NCBI RefSeq assembly: GCF_026343955.1 | Contig: NZ_JAPKNI010000005.1 | Span: 1 to 64,000, forward strand | From: Kaistia defluvii | Lineage (GTDB): Bacteria; Pseudomonadota; Alphaproteobacteria; Rhizobiales; Kaistiaceae | Length of the DNA: 64,000 nucleotides | Reading direction: 5' to 3' | Part shown: one piece after another, positions 17,899 through 26,783 of the stretch | How positions within the stretch are numbered: position 1 is the first letter of the stretch | Layout of the letters: every line of letters starts with the position of its first letter | Program-made: the position numbers and the translations under genes | Notes under the pieces: model-generated | Seen by the model: the letters and a program-made list of their open reading frames with translations, nothing else | Databases searched by the model: none | Told to the model about the DNA's origin: nothing

Positions 17899-18897
17899 TC
17901 AGCCGGTCCGCTTGGCAAGGTGAAGCCGCTGCAAGCCATCCGCGAGCGCGACAGCGGCGCGCTCGAGCGCACGCTCGTGCCTAAACAGATAGTCGACCGG
18001 CGGGACGAACGCGGTCGACCGCGACCGTTCCACCGCATAGCGAAAAAGGCCGGAGGCATTGGCGAAATCGCCCCGGCAGAGATGGCTGACGCCCGACCAG
18101 TAGGCGCGGCTTGCCAGGCTGCGGCGCGCCAGGCGCTGCAGCGCGTCCGCATCCGGCAGGTGTCGGCCCTCATGCGCGAAGAATGACGTGAAGGCAGCCT
18201 CATATTTCCGGATCTGAAGGCTCCGGTTCCGCCGGACGACCACCGAGCGCGCTTCGTCATGCGAACGCAGGAACACCTGGGGTGTCCCCGTCTCGGCGAT
18301 GCTGCCGTCGAGCATCGCCAATCGCATGAACAACTCGAAATCGTCGGTGTGGTCCAGGGAGGTCCTGTAATAGCCCACGCGCTTCTGCGCCGCCGTTCGG
18401 ACCACCGCCGAGCAGCCGACCACACTGCACAGGGCGGTCCGGCAGAATCGATCGAGCAGGATCCGGCCAGGCATGACGTCCCATTTTGCGCCAACGTCGG
18501 TTCGCCGCGCGCCCGGCTGGGGCAGCGTCAGGGCCGCGCGGTTGGCAAAAGCGAGATTGATCGTCTTGTCCTGCTCCATTACCGAGAGCGCGCGCGACAG
18601 GGCCCCGGTGGTGAGAACGTCGTCGGCGCAGAGCAACAGAAAGCAGTCCGACTGCGCCCAGTCGATCGCCTCGTTGAAAGAGGCATGGTGCCCGAGATTG
18701 CGGCGATGACGCACAAGGCTGACCCGGCCATCTTCCGCCTCCAGCTGCTCCGCGACCTCGACGCTGTTATCGGTCGAGGCATTGTCGATGATGAGGACCC
18801 GAAGGTCCTCCACGCCCTGGCTCAGAACGCTCTGCACGCAATTCCGCAGATAGCGGCCGTATTGAAAATTCGGAATGGCGACGTCGATGCTGGCCAT
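17899..18897 (-). CDS. Glycosyltransferase family 2
   Basis: A 332-residue GT-A transferase starting MASIDVAIPNFQYGRYLRNCVQSVL, with IIDNASTDNSVEVAEQL, NLGHHASFNEAIDWA and the metal-binding LLCADD. The C-terminal 120 residues are helical and may act in acceptor recognition or membrane contact. It is first in an operon with the RmlC-like epimerase and divergent from the C-methyltransferase, so it may add the modified sugar made by these neighbours. That link is inferred from position only. Confidence 0.86.
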   Translation of the reverse strand: MASIDVAIPNFQYGRYLRNCVQSVLSQGVEDLRVLIIDNASTDNSVEVAEQLEAEDGRVSLVRHRRNLGHHASFNEAIDWAQSDCFLLLCADDVLTTGALSRALSVMEQDKTINLAFANRAALTLPQPGARRTDVGAKWDVMPGRILLDRFCRTALCSVVGCSAVVRTAAQKRVGYYRTSLDHTDDFELFMRLAMLDGSIAETGTPQVFLRSHDEARSVVVRRNRSLQIRKYEAAFTSFFAHEGRHLPDADALQRLARRSLASRAYWSGVSHLCRGDFANASGLFRYAVERSRSTAFVPPVDYLFRHERALERAAVALADGLQRLHLAKRTG

Positions 18898-19219
18898 GTC
18901 TCGCAGTCATCCGTCTTTGCGATGGTTTCATCCCGTTGGAAGCAGATCCACTGATCCATTCAACGCGATCAGACGCCTGCGCGCGATGCCAACAAAGGGA
19001 TGGGGGGCGCAGTTTTCCGGCCAGTTCTCCCTTCGATCATCAACCAAAGGGACTAGCCAGCCTAAGCAAACCCAAGCGTTCCTGCCCAAATTGCCGAGGA
19101 ACGAAGCGCAGAGTTCATCTTCTGTTCTAAGAATTCCACTCTACTCTAGCGGAGGTTGAAGGATCTGCCGAGCGCGGTTGTACTGCGTCTCGCAGGGCTG
19201 AGCGGAAGGAAGTTTGCGG
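18898..19219. other. Divergent promoter region between GT2 and C-methyltransferase operons
   Basis: No gene is supported in this gap. It is less GC-rich than its flanks and must carry promoters for both directions, though no convincing -35/-10 pair stood out. A 7-bp inverted repeat (CGTTCCT near 19077 and AGGAACG near 19097) is present. The stretch GGAAGGAAG at 19204-19212 is the ribosome-binding site of the plus-strand methyltransferase gene. Confidence 0.5.
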
Positions 19220-20506
19220 ATGAGCGCGTCATTCCATGCCTCTTTGGCGGTAGACAAGTCCGTTCCAAGACCCTGCCGCCTATGCGGAACCGAACTTCGC
19301 CGGCGCTTTGCGGATCTGGGCATGTCCCCGCTTTGCGAGAGCTTTCTCACCGCAACGCAATGTGACCGCATGGAGCCTTATTTCCCGCTCCGGGCGATGG
19401 TCTGCGAGCAGTGCCACCTGGTGCAGCTGGCAGAATATGTCGCGCCCAGCGAGATCTTCAGCGACTACGCCTATTTCTCCTCCTATTCGCCGAGCTGGGT
19501 GGCGCATGCCAAAGCCTATTGCACGGCCATCACGAAACGGCTCGGCCTTGGTCCAGAGAGCGAGATCGTCGAGATCGCCAGCAATGACGGGTATCTGCTG
19601 CAGCATTTCTTGGCGCTGGGCATTCCCGCCCTCGGCATCGAGCCGGCCGCCAACGTGGCGGCCGTCGCGATCCGGAAGGGCATCGACACGCGGATCGACT
19701 TTTTCGGAACCCGTCTGGCGCGGACGCTGGTCGCCGACGGCCGACAGGCCGATCTGATCATTGGCAACAATGTTCTCGCCCAGGTCCCGGATCTCAACGA
19801 CTTCACAGCCGGTCTTGCCATTCTGCTGAAGCCGGACGGCGTGGTCACGCTAGAGTTCCCGCATCTCCAGCGGCTTATTTCGGAGACCCAGTTCGACACG
19901 ATCTATCACGAGCATTTCTCCTATTTCTCGTTGCTGACGATCGAGCGGCTCGCGGCGCGACATGATCTGAAGATCATCGACGTCGAGGCGTTGCCGACGC
20001 ATGGCGGATCGCTGCGCGTCTATCTGGCGCGCGCCAGTTCCGTTCGCCCGCAGGAATCTGCCGTCTCGAAACTGTTGCACGAAGAGCGCCGCTTCGGCCT
20101 GGAACGGATGGAAACCTATTCCGCCTTCGCCGCAAGGATCCGCCGCACCAAACGCGATCTGCTCGCGCTGCTGATCGGGCTGCGCAACTCTGGCAAGTCC
20201 ATCTGCGCCTACGGGGCCCCCGGCAAGGGCAACACGCTGCTCAACTATTGCGGCATCGGCCCCGACTTCCTCGATTTCACCGTCGATCGCAATCCGCACA
20301 AGCACGGCCGCTTCACGCCGGGCATGCACATCCCGATCCTGCCGGTGTCGGCGATCGATGCAGCCCGGCCCGATTTCGTACTGATCCTGCCATGGAACCT
20401 TCAGGCGGAGATCACGCGGCAAATGAGGCACATCGCCGGTTGGGGTGGCCGTTTCATCGTGCCGATTCCCACGCCACGCATCGTCGAGCCAGAGGATATC
20501 CGGTGA
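19220..20506 (+). CDS. SAM-dependent sugar C-methyltransferase
   Basis: A 428-residue enzyme of the NovU/TylC3-type architecture. An N-terminal zinc-binding domain has Cys pairs C19/C22 (CRLCG) and C62/C65 (CEQCH). A SAM-binding Rossmann core follows with VEIASNDGYLLQHF (117-130), then the conserved YHEHFSYFS, and a C-terminal domain with GAPGKGNTLLNYCG. The family transfers methyl to C3 of 4-keto-deoxy nucleotide sugars to make branched sugars. The stop overlaps the start of the cytidylyltransferase by one base. GGAAGGAAG supports the ATG at 19220; a TTG two codons earlier is possible. Confidence 0.88.
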   Translation: MSASFHASLAVDKSVPRPCRLCGTELRRRFADLGMSPLCESFLTATQCDRMEPYFPLRAMVCEQCHLVQLAEYVAPSEIFSDYAYFSSYSPSWVAHAKAYCTAITKRLGLGPESEIVEIASNDGYLLQHFLALGIPALGIEPAANVAAVAIRKGIDTRIDFFGTRLARTLVADGRQADLIIGNNVLAQVPDLNDFTAGLAILLKPDGVVTLEFPHLQRLISETQFDTIYHEHFSYFSLLTIERLAARHDLKIIDVEALPTHGGSLRVYLARASSVRPQESAVSKLLHEERRFGLERMETYSAFAARIRRTKRDLLALLIGLRNSGKSICAYGAPGKGNTLLNYCGIGPDFLDFTVDRNPHKHGRFTPGMHIPILPVSAIDAARPDFVLILPWNLQAEITRQMRHIAGWGGRFIVPIPTPRIVEPEDIR

Positions 20507-21318
20507 TGAAGGTCATCCTGTTTTGCGGCGGTCTCGGCACGCGCATCCGAGAATATCCGGAGAGTATTCCCAAGCCGATGATCCCGATCGGCCACCAGCC
20601 GATCCTCTGGCACCTGATGAACTATTACAGCCAACGGGGGCACAACGAGTTCATCCTCTGTACCGGCTACAAGGCCAATGTCATCAAGGACTTCTTCCTC
20701 AACTACCGTCCGCAGGCCTATGCCGATTGCATCGTCTCCGGCTTCGGCACCAAGGTCGAGCTGCTCGGAAAGCCCGAGCAGGACTGGCGCGTTGCACTGA
20801 TCGACACCGGCATCTGGCGCAATATCGGCGAACGGCTGCTGGCGGTTCGCGAACATGTCTGCGACGAGGAGATCTTCCTCGCCAACTATAGCGACGGGCT
20901 CAGCGACGTCGACCTCGACGACATGATCGAGCGTTTCCGAAACAGCAACAAACTCGCCTGCTTCCTGGCGGTTCGGCCGCATCTGAGCTTCCATTTCGCC
21001 GATATCCAGCCGAATGGCGCGATGCGAGGGTTCCGCACGGCCGATCGCTCCGATCTCTGGATCAATGGCGGCTTCTTCCTGTTCCGTCCCGGCATCTTCG
21101 ACTTCATTCGCCCCGGCGAAGAGCTTGTTCAAGAACCCTTCACGCGCCTCATCGAAGCGGACGCGCTGATGGCCTATAAATACGAGGGATTCTGGCGCGC
21201 CATGGATACGCTGAAGGACCGCCAGATCCTGGAGGACATGGTCGAGCAGGGCGCGATGCCATGGCGTCTGGCGGATGCGGGCGGCGGTCGTCCAGCGCGT
21301 GCAGTCACGGGATCATGA
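20506..21318 (+). CDS. rfbF: Glucose-1-phosphate cytidylyltransferase
   Basis: Makes CDP-glucose from glucose-1-phosphate and CTP. The 270-residue protein starts MKVILFCGGLGTRIREYPE, containing the nucleotidyltransferase signature GGLGTR with downstream PKPMIPIGHQPILWHLM. Further RfbF marks are the long CTGYKANVIKDFFLNY, DTGIWRNIGERL, FLANYSDGLSDVD and YKYEGFWRAMDTLKDR. It starts in the TGATG overlap with the methyltransferase stop and ends in an ATGA overlap with the PIG-L gene. No CDP-glucose 4,6-dehydratase of the RfbG type is recognisable in the window, so the fate of CDP-glucose is open. Confidence 0.93.
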   Translation: MKVILFCGGLGTRIREYPESIPKPMIPIGHQPILWHLMNYYSQRGHNEFILCTGYKANVIKDFFLNYRPQAYADCIVSGFGTKVELLGKPEQDWRVALIDTGIWRNIGERLLAVREHVCDEEIFLANYSDGLSDVDLDDMIERFRNSNKLACFLAVRPHLSFHFADIQPNGAMRGFRTADRSDLWINGGFFLFRPGIFDFIRPGEELVQEPFTRLIEADALMAYKYEGFWRAMDTLKDRQILEDMVEQGAMPWRLADAGGGRPARAVTGS

Positions 21319-21968
21319 AGACGCTGCCGCTCGTGCGCCCCGGCGAAGCGCTGTCGGTACTATGCCTCGGGGCGCATGCCGACGATATCGAGATCGGCGC
21401 GGGGGGGCTGCTGCTCCACTGGCTCGCCACCGGCATCCGGCTCGATGTGCGCTGGTGCGTCCTCAGTGCCGCCGGTATCCGCTCGACGGAAGCCGAAAGG
21501 TCCGCGCACGCCTTTTTGAGGGGCGCGGCGCTCGCCGATCTCAAGCTCGCCCGTTTCGAGGACGGCCTGTTTCCACAGCAGGAAGCAACCCTGAAGCGCT
21601 GGATGGAAGAGCTGAAGGACGGGCCGCCTCCCGACGTGATCCTGACGCACCGGCGCGACGACGCGCATCAGGATCATCGCGCCGTCTCGCGCCTGACCTG
21701 GAACACGTTCCGCAACCACATGATCCTCGAATACGAGATCCCGAAATGGGATGGCGATCTTGGCCGTCCCAACGCCTATGCGGCATTCGACGAAGAGATC
21801 CTCGCGCGCAAGATCGACCTGCTGCTGACGCATTTCACCAGCCAGCGCACGAAAGACTGGTTTGACGCCGAAACATTTCGCGGCCTGGCCCGGCTCCGCG
21901 GGATGGAGTGCCGCTCGCCTGGGCGCTACGCCGAAGCGTTCATCCTGCGCAAAGCTTGGATCGCCTGA
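21315..21968 (+). CDS. PIG-L family N-acetyl sugar deacetylase
   Basis: A 217-residue zinc hydrolase of the LmbE/PIG-L fold. The metal-binding motif is AHADDIEIGAGG near residues 20-31 (His, Asp-Asp and Glu). The second conserved piece, DDAHQDHRAVS, supplies the distal His-x-x-His. Such enzymes remove acetyl from N-acetylglucosamine-containing lipids or nucleotide sugars. It is the third gene of the coupled set C-methyltransferase, rfbF, PIG-L; the start at 21315 overlaps the rfbF stop (ATGA). This suggests that a free amino group is created on a sugar of this polymer, perhaps for later modification. Confidence 0.88.
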   Translation: MKTLPLVRPGEALSVLCLGAHADDIEIGAGGLLLHWLATGIRLDVRWCVLSAAGIRSTEAERSAHAFLRGAALADLKLARFEDGLFPQQEATLKRWMEELKDGPPPDVILTHRRDDAHQDHRAVSRLTWNTFRNHMILEYEIPKWDGDLGRPNAYAAFDEEILARKIDLLLTHFTSQRTKDWFDAETFRGLARLRGMECRSPGRYAEAFILRKAWIA

Positions 21969-22129
21969 GCGTGCGCGGGCGGCCTCGCCGGCACGGCATG
22001 ACGGCGGCGCTTGGGAACCGCCTGACCGGAGAGATGAAGCACCCTGCCCAAGTAGCCAGGATGGATCGCCAGACGCCACGCCCTAGGCTGAACGCGCCGG
22101 CCTTTTGCATCGGACTTCAGGAGGAAGAG

Positions 22130-23329
22130 ATGAAATTCGCCTTCTTCGGATATCCGCATCTGGGAGGCACCTTCACCGTATTCCGCCATTTGCGCGCCGG
22201 CCTGGCGCCCATGGGCGTCACGGTCGAATGGCTCGGCGTAGGCCCGGCCGCCCACGCCGCGGCGCGGGATCCGGATTGGCGTGCGGAAAGGGCGACGGGC
22301 CAGGCCTGTGGAACGACGACGGACACCGAACCGGCGCAGGCAAAGTCCATGCTCGTTCATCTTGCCGAGCAGGATTTCGATGGTGTCTTCGTGAGCGTCC
22401 ACGCCGACCGGGTGCAGACCAACCTTGCGCGGTATCTGCCATCGACGATGCTCCGGGTAATGATCGTCCATAACATAACGCCGGCTACCTATGCCGCCGC
22501 GCGGGCGATCCGCGATCATGTTCATGCAACCGCCTGTGTCTCGCGTCGCATTCGCGACGACCTGCTGATGCACTTTCGTTTCGACCCGAAGACTACCCAC
22601 GAGATCCCTAATGCCGTCGACTTCCCCGCACCGCCGCCCCGCCTTCGACGCACGATCGGTCAGCCGCTCCGGCTGCTGTCGCTCGGACGGATCGAGGACC
22701 AGGCCAAGGGCGTGCTGTGGCTGCCCCAGATCCTCGCCCAACTGCCGGAAGACGTCACGCTGACCATCGCCGGCGACGGGCCGGATCTCGCCCGCCTCCG
22801 GCGCTCCATGGCCCCGATTGGCAGCCGCGCGCAGTTCCTCGGGCGAATCTCGCCCGCCCAAATCCCGGCGCTGATGGCCGGGCATGACATCTTTGTCGCG
22901 CCGTCTCGTTTCGAGGGCTTCATGATCACGCTCACCGAGGCGATGGCGACTGGATGCGTGCCGGTCGCCTCGATGATCCGGGGAGTCACCGACACCGTCG
23001 TCGACGATGGCGTAACCGGCCTGCTGTTTCCCGTCGGCGATGTCGGGGCGGCAGCGGAGACAATCCGCCATCTCCGCCGCGATCCAGCCCATTGGCACGC
23101 CATGGCCTGCCATGGGCCGATCGCGATGCACGAGCGCTTCAGCGTCTCCCGCATGGCGGAACATTATGGTGGGCTGCTCACCGGGCTGCGCGAGCGGCCT
23201 CCCCCGATCGCGCCGCCGCTTCCGATAGAGCGCTGGCATCTCCCACGGGGACTGCGGGATGGGCTGCGATCCCACTTGCCGACGCCGCTCAAGAACCTGC
23301 TGAGAACCATCCGGGAGCGCGCGGCATGA
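22130..23329 (+). CDS. Glycosyltransferase family 4
   Basis: A 399-residue GT-B enzyme. It starts MKFAFFGYPHLGGTFTVFRHL, has a linker helix region IVHNITPATYAAARAI, and a donor domain with LLSLGRIEDQAKGVLWLPQIL, LTIAGDGPDLARLRR and the paired-glutamate segment APSRFEGFMITLTEAMATG. AGGAGGAAG precedes the ATG at 22130, an unusually strong ribosome-binding site after a 161-bp gap, so this gene may start its own transcript. Its stop overlaps the next glycosyltransferase start (ATGA). Confidence 0.87.
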   Translation: MKFAFFGYPHLGGTFTVFRHLRAGLAPMGVTVEWLGVGPAAHAAARDPDWRAERATGQACGTTTDTEPAQAKSMLVHLAEQDFDGVFVSVHADRVQTNLARYLPSTMLRVMIVHNITPATYAAARAIRDHVHATACVSRRIRDDLLMHFRFDPKTTHEIPNAVDFPAPPPRLRRTIGQPLRLLSLGRIEDQAKGVLWLPQILAQLPEDVTLTIAGDGPDLARLRRSMAPIGSRAQFLGRISPAQIPALMAGHDIFVAPSRFEGFMITLTEAMATGCVPVASMIRGVTDTVVDDGVTGLLFPVGDVGAAAETIRHLRRDPAHWHAMACHGPIAMHERFSVSRMAEHYGGLLTGLRERPPPIAPPLPIERWHLPRGLRDGLRSHLPTPLKNLLRTIRERAA

Positions 23330-24243
23330 GCCTGGAACCGATGATACTCGGCAAGGACCCAGGATCCGGGAGTTCCCCGTCCAGCGTGGCGCCGCCGGGC
23401 ATTCCGAGCGCCAACGTCTCCGTGCTCATCCTGACGCTGGACGAGGAACTCAACCTGCCGGCGTGCCTCGCCTCGGTCAGTTGGAGCGACGACATAGTCG
23501 TGCTCGATTCCTTCAGCCAGGACCGGACGGTCGAGATCGCCCGGAACTTTGGCGCCCGCGTGTATCAGCGCCGCTTCGATAGCGAACCATCCCAGCGGAG
23601 CTTCGGGCTCAACGAGATCGCCTACAAGAACCGCTTCGTCTACCTCCCGGACGCGGACGAGGTGACGCCCCCTGCACTACGGGACGAGATTCTGGCGATC
23701 GCTGCGGAACCTAGCTGTCCCGAGGTCGCTTTCCATGTTCGGTCCCGCACCATATTCATGGGACGCTGGCTGCGATGGAGCGGGCTCTACCCCACTTGGT
23801 TCGTCCGTCTGGTCGAGCCGGGGCGCGTCCGCTTCGAGCGAGAGATCAATCTGCGAACCGTAGCCAATGGGCCGGAAGGCCGGCTCGACGGCCATCTGCT
23901 GCACTATACCTTCAACAAGGGCCTCAACGCTTGGTTCGACAAGCATAATCGCTATTCGTGGCACGAGGCGCGGGAGTCGCTCAAAAGCCTGGCCGCGGAG
24001 CGGGTCGACTGGCGCGCATTGCTCTTCGCGACCGGCGCGGAACGGCGGCGAGCGCTCAAAACACTATCCTTCCGGCTGCCCTGCAGGCCGCTGCTGCGCT
24101 TCCTCTACATGTATCTGCTGCGTGGCGGCTTCCTCGATGGCCGGGCCGGCTTTGTCTATTGCCGGCTGCTGATGACCTACGAAACGATGATCGTCACCAA
24201 GATGATCGAGATCCAGAGGCGGGAAAAAGGGTTGCCGCTGTGA
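23326..24243 (+). CDS. Glycosyltransferase family 2, WaaE/KdtX-like
   Basis: A 305-residue GT2 enzyme with VSVLILTLDEELNLPACLAS, WSDDIVVLDSFSQDRT, then AYKNRFVYLPDADEVT with the acidic metal-binding segment, resembling the beta-glucosyltransferase KdtX/WaaE group. After about residue 210 the chain is basic and helical, including the FRLPCRPLLRFLYMYLLRGG segment, which likely lies on the membrane. The ATG overlaps the preceding stop, coupling it to the GT4 gene. It is followed after 37 bp by the probable polymerase. Confidence 0.87.
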   Translation: MSLEPMILGKDPGSGSSPSSVAPPGIPSANVSVLILTLDEELNLPACLASVSWSDDIVVLDSFSQDRTVEIARNFGARVYQRRFDSEPSQRSFGLNEIAYKNRFVYLPDADEVTPPALRDEILAIAAEPSCPEVAFHVRSRTIFMGRWLRWSGLYPTWFVRLVEPGRVRFEREINLRTVANGPEGRLDGHLLHYTFNKGLNAWFDKHNRYSWHEARESLKSLAAERVDWRALLFATGAERRRALKTLSFRLPCRPLLRFLYMYLLRGGFLDGRAGFVYCRLLMTYETMIVTKMIEIQRREKGLPL

Positions 24244-24280
24244 GCCGCCAGGCGGCGAGCCTAGCAAGGGAGCGCAGCCC

Positions 24281-25546
24281 ATGGGCATGCCCCTGATCGG
24301 CGCGTTGATCGCCATCTCCGCGTTCTGGGTGATCTTTGGCCTTCGGCGCCCCGAAGGGGTCTATCAATATCCCTTCTTGGCTGGCGCAACCTTTCTCGGC
24401 TTCATCGCACCGCAATTTCCGGCCATGGCGGACGACCCGTTTCTGCCAGGGGGGGCCGTGACGCGGGCCGCGTTCTTCGCAATCCTCTGCATCATGGCCT
24501 GTGGCCTGGGTTGGCAGCTGACGCTGCCACGCGTCGCCGGCCAACGCTGGCGTTTCGACGAAAAGAAGCTGCTGATCGTATCCGCGGTCCTGTCTCTGAC
24601 CGGTGCCTATTTCTATTTCAAGGTCTCGCATCTGCCGCCCGAGATCAAATACTCGATCTATACGGGCATGCCCGTGGTCTATCTGTTTTTCGCCAAGCTG
24701 CTGAATTACGGCTTTGCCATTGCGCTTATCTGTGGGGCGCGGCGCATGAGCATCGCGGCGCTGTCCATCATTGCCTTCGACACGCTCTTCTATGCCGAAA
24801 GAATCCTGCTGCTGGGCCGACGCAGCGAGACGGCCGAGTTCGTCTTCCTGATCGGGCTGGCCTGGTGGTTCCAGCGGCGCCGCGCCGCCCCCCGTCTCAT
24901 GACGGCGGGCCTCGTCATGTTCGGCGCCATCGCGATGAACAGCGCGGGAGACTATCGCGCGATCACGACCGAAAGCGAGAATTCCGGCTGGTCCGATCTT
25001 CTCAAGATCGATGTGCTCGCCAATTTCGCGGAGGTTGTCGCCCATGGCGGGCCGGAGGTGCGAAATGCCGTGCTGCGCCTGGAATCCGCCAGCGACACGC
25101 AATCCTTCGACTTCGGACTGTTTCACTGGAACACGCTGGTTTTCAACTATGTCCCGGCGCAACTGGTCGGGCCGGCTCTCAAGGAGAGCCTGACCCTGTC
25201 ATTCGACGATCAGATCGCGCGCGACTACGCTCCGCCAATCGGCTCCACGGAAACCGGACTTGCCGACGCCTTCGCTTCGTTCGGCTATCTCGGCGCGCTC
25301 AAGTTCTTCCTGATCGGCTTCGGGATGCGGCGGATCTACGACGCGGCGGTTTCCGGAAGCACGGGGTGGCAGATCGCCTATCCGCTGATCCTGGCGCCGG
25401 CGATGCTGGCGATCACGCATCACACGCAGTGGCCGATCTCCGCGCTGGTGCACATGGCGCTGTTCCTGCTGCCGGCCCTGCTTCTCGCGCGGATCCGGCA
25501 ACCCTCGCCGTCCTGGGTGGCGGGCGCCGCAGGATCTTCGTCATGA
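24281..25546 (+). CDS. Probable Wzy-type polysaccharide polymerase (polytopic membrane protein)
   Basis: A 421-residue membrane protein with roughly ten hydrophobic segments, short cytoplasmic loops and one long hydrophilic stretch of about 100 residues between segments (from about 220 to 310, including ESENSGWSDLLK and FGLFHWNTLVFNYVP). That layout matches O-antigen/EPS polymerases, whose sequences are too diverse for a firm family call. Its place between glycosyltransferases, with a flippase elsewhere in the cluster and no other polymerase candidate, supports the role. AAGGGAG lies before the ATG. Its stop overlaps the following glycosyltransferase start (ATGA). Confidence 0.68.
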   Translation: MGMPLIGALIAISAFWVIFGLRRPEGVYQYPFLAGATFLGFIAPQFPAMADDPFLPGGAVTRAAFFAILCIMACGLGWQLTLPRVAGQRWRFDEKKLLIVSAVLSLTGAYFYFKVSHLPPEIKYSIYTGMPVVYLFFAKLLNYGFAIALICGARRMSIAALSIIAFDTLFYAERILLLGRRSETAEFVFLIGLAWWFQRRRAAPRLMTAGLVMFGAIAMNSAGDYRAITTESENSGWSDLLKIDVLANFAEVVAHGGPEVRNAVLRLESASDTQSFDFGLFHWNTLVFNYVPAQLVGPALKESLTLSFDDQIARDYAPPIGSTETGLADAFASFGYLGALKFFLIGFGMRRIYDAAVSGSTGWQIAYPLILAPAMLAITHHTQWPISALVHMALFLLPALLLARIRQPSPSWVAGAAGSSS

Positions 25547-26781
25547 CCGAGACTACCGGGACGTTGGGCGCCAATCCTGCCCATCCGCGCGTCGCGGTCC
25601 TGTTCCACCGCTTCGGTCCCTATCATGTCAGCCGGATGCAGGCGGCCGCCCGGCATATGGCGGTGACCGGCATCGAGTTCAGCGGCACGGACAGGACCTA
25701 TGCATGGAGCGCGTCCGATACTTTCCCGTTCTCTCGCATCGTCGTCTCTCCCGACAGCGACGCGGAGCGTGTGCCAGCGCTGATCCGCAAGATGACCGCG
25801 GCGCTCGACCGGGCCGCGCCAGAGGCAGTGGCGATCGCCGGCTGGTCGAACCCGGCCGCGCTGGCAGCCCTGCTGTGGTGCACACGCCGGCGGGTTCCGG
25901 CCATCGTGATGTCGGATAGCACGGAGATCGACGAAGTCCGGAAACCCTGGCGGGAGGCTGTCAAGCGGCGGGTCGTGTCTCTGTTCAGCGCCGGATTGGT
26001 CGCCGGAGGGCCGCAGCGACGCTACCTGGCGGGGCTCGGCATGAATGACAGGCTGATCCGCGAAGGATTCGACGTCGTCGACAATGAGCATTTCGCCATC
26101 GGCGCGGTCGCCGCCCGAAGAGACGCCGAGGCGCTCCGCCGGCAACTCGCATTGCCGCCGCGCTATTTCCTCGCCTCCTGTCGCTTCGTCGCCAAGAAGA
26201 ACCTGTTTGTCTTGCTGGAGGCCTATCAGGGCTATCGTGGCGTAGCCGGCGCGCCGGCATGGAACTTGGTCCTGCTGGGCGGAGGCCCGCTGGAACCCGA
26301 ACTGCGGGCTGCGATCGCGGCGCGCGGCTTGGTCGGCTCTGTCCATCTGCCGGGTTTTCGGCAGTATCCAGAACTCCCGGCCTATTACGGGCTGGCGGAG
26401 GCCTTCATTCTGCCGAGCACGACGGAGCAATGGGGCCTGGTCGTCAACGAGGCGATGGCCGCGGGTCTGCCCGTCCTGGTGTCGGAGCGCTGCGGTTGCA
26501 GCGAGGATCTGGTCCGTCCCGGGGTGAATGGATTTCGCTTCAACCCTTTCGCTCCCCGCGAACTCATGGCCCAGATGCTGACCATCGCCAGCAAGGACTG
26601 CGACCGGATGGCGATGGCGCAAGCGGGACAGGCGATCATCGCCGAATGGTCGCCGGACCGTTTCGGTCGTGCGTTGCGTCAGTCGGTGGACCTGGCACGG
26701 AACGCGCCGCGTATGCCGGATCCGATCGGCCACTGGCTCGCGCTCGCCCTGCTCTGCCGCCGCGAGCGCACTGACGGTTGA
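25543..26781 (+). CDS. Glycosyltransferase family 4
   Basis: A 412-residue GT-B enzyme beginning with HPRVAVLFHRFGPYHVSRMQAA. The donor domain has YFLASCRFVAKKNLFVLLEAYQGY, LVLLGGGPLEPELRAAI, and STTEQWGLVVNEAMAAGLPVLVSERCG, typical of GT4 retaining transferases. The start is set by the ATGA overlap with the polymerase gene. It is the last gene of the plus-strand run 19220-26781 and converges with the minus-strand glycosyltransferase that ends two bases further on. Confidence 0.87.
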   Translation: MTETTGTLGANPAHPRVAVLFHRFGPYHVSRMQAAARHMAVTGIEFSGTDRTYAWSASDTFPFSRIVVSPDSDAERVPALIRKMTAALDRAAPEAVAIAGWSNPAALAALLWCTRRRVPAIVMSDSTEIDEVRKPWREAVKRRVVSLFSAGLVAGGPQRRYLAGLGMNDRLIREGFDVVDNEHFAIGAVAARRDAEALRRQLALPPRYFLASCRFVAKKNLFVLLEAYQGYRGVAGAPAWNLVLLGGGPLEPELRAAIAARGLVGSVHLPGFRQYPELPAYYGLAEAFILPSTTEQWGLVVNEAMAAGLPVLVSERCGCSEDLVRPGVNGFRFNPFAPRELMAQMLTIASKDCDRMAMAQAGQAIIAEWSPDRFGRALRQSVDLARNAPRMPDPIGHWLALALLCRRERTDG

Positions 26782-26783
26782 CG

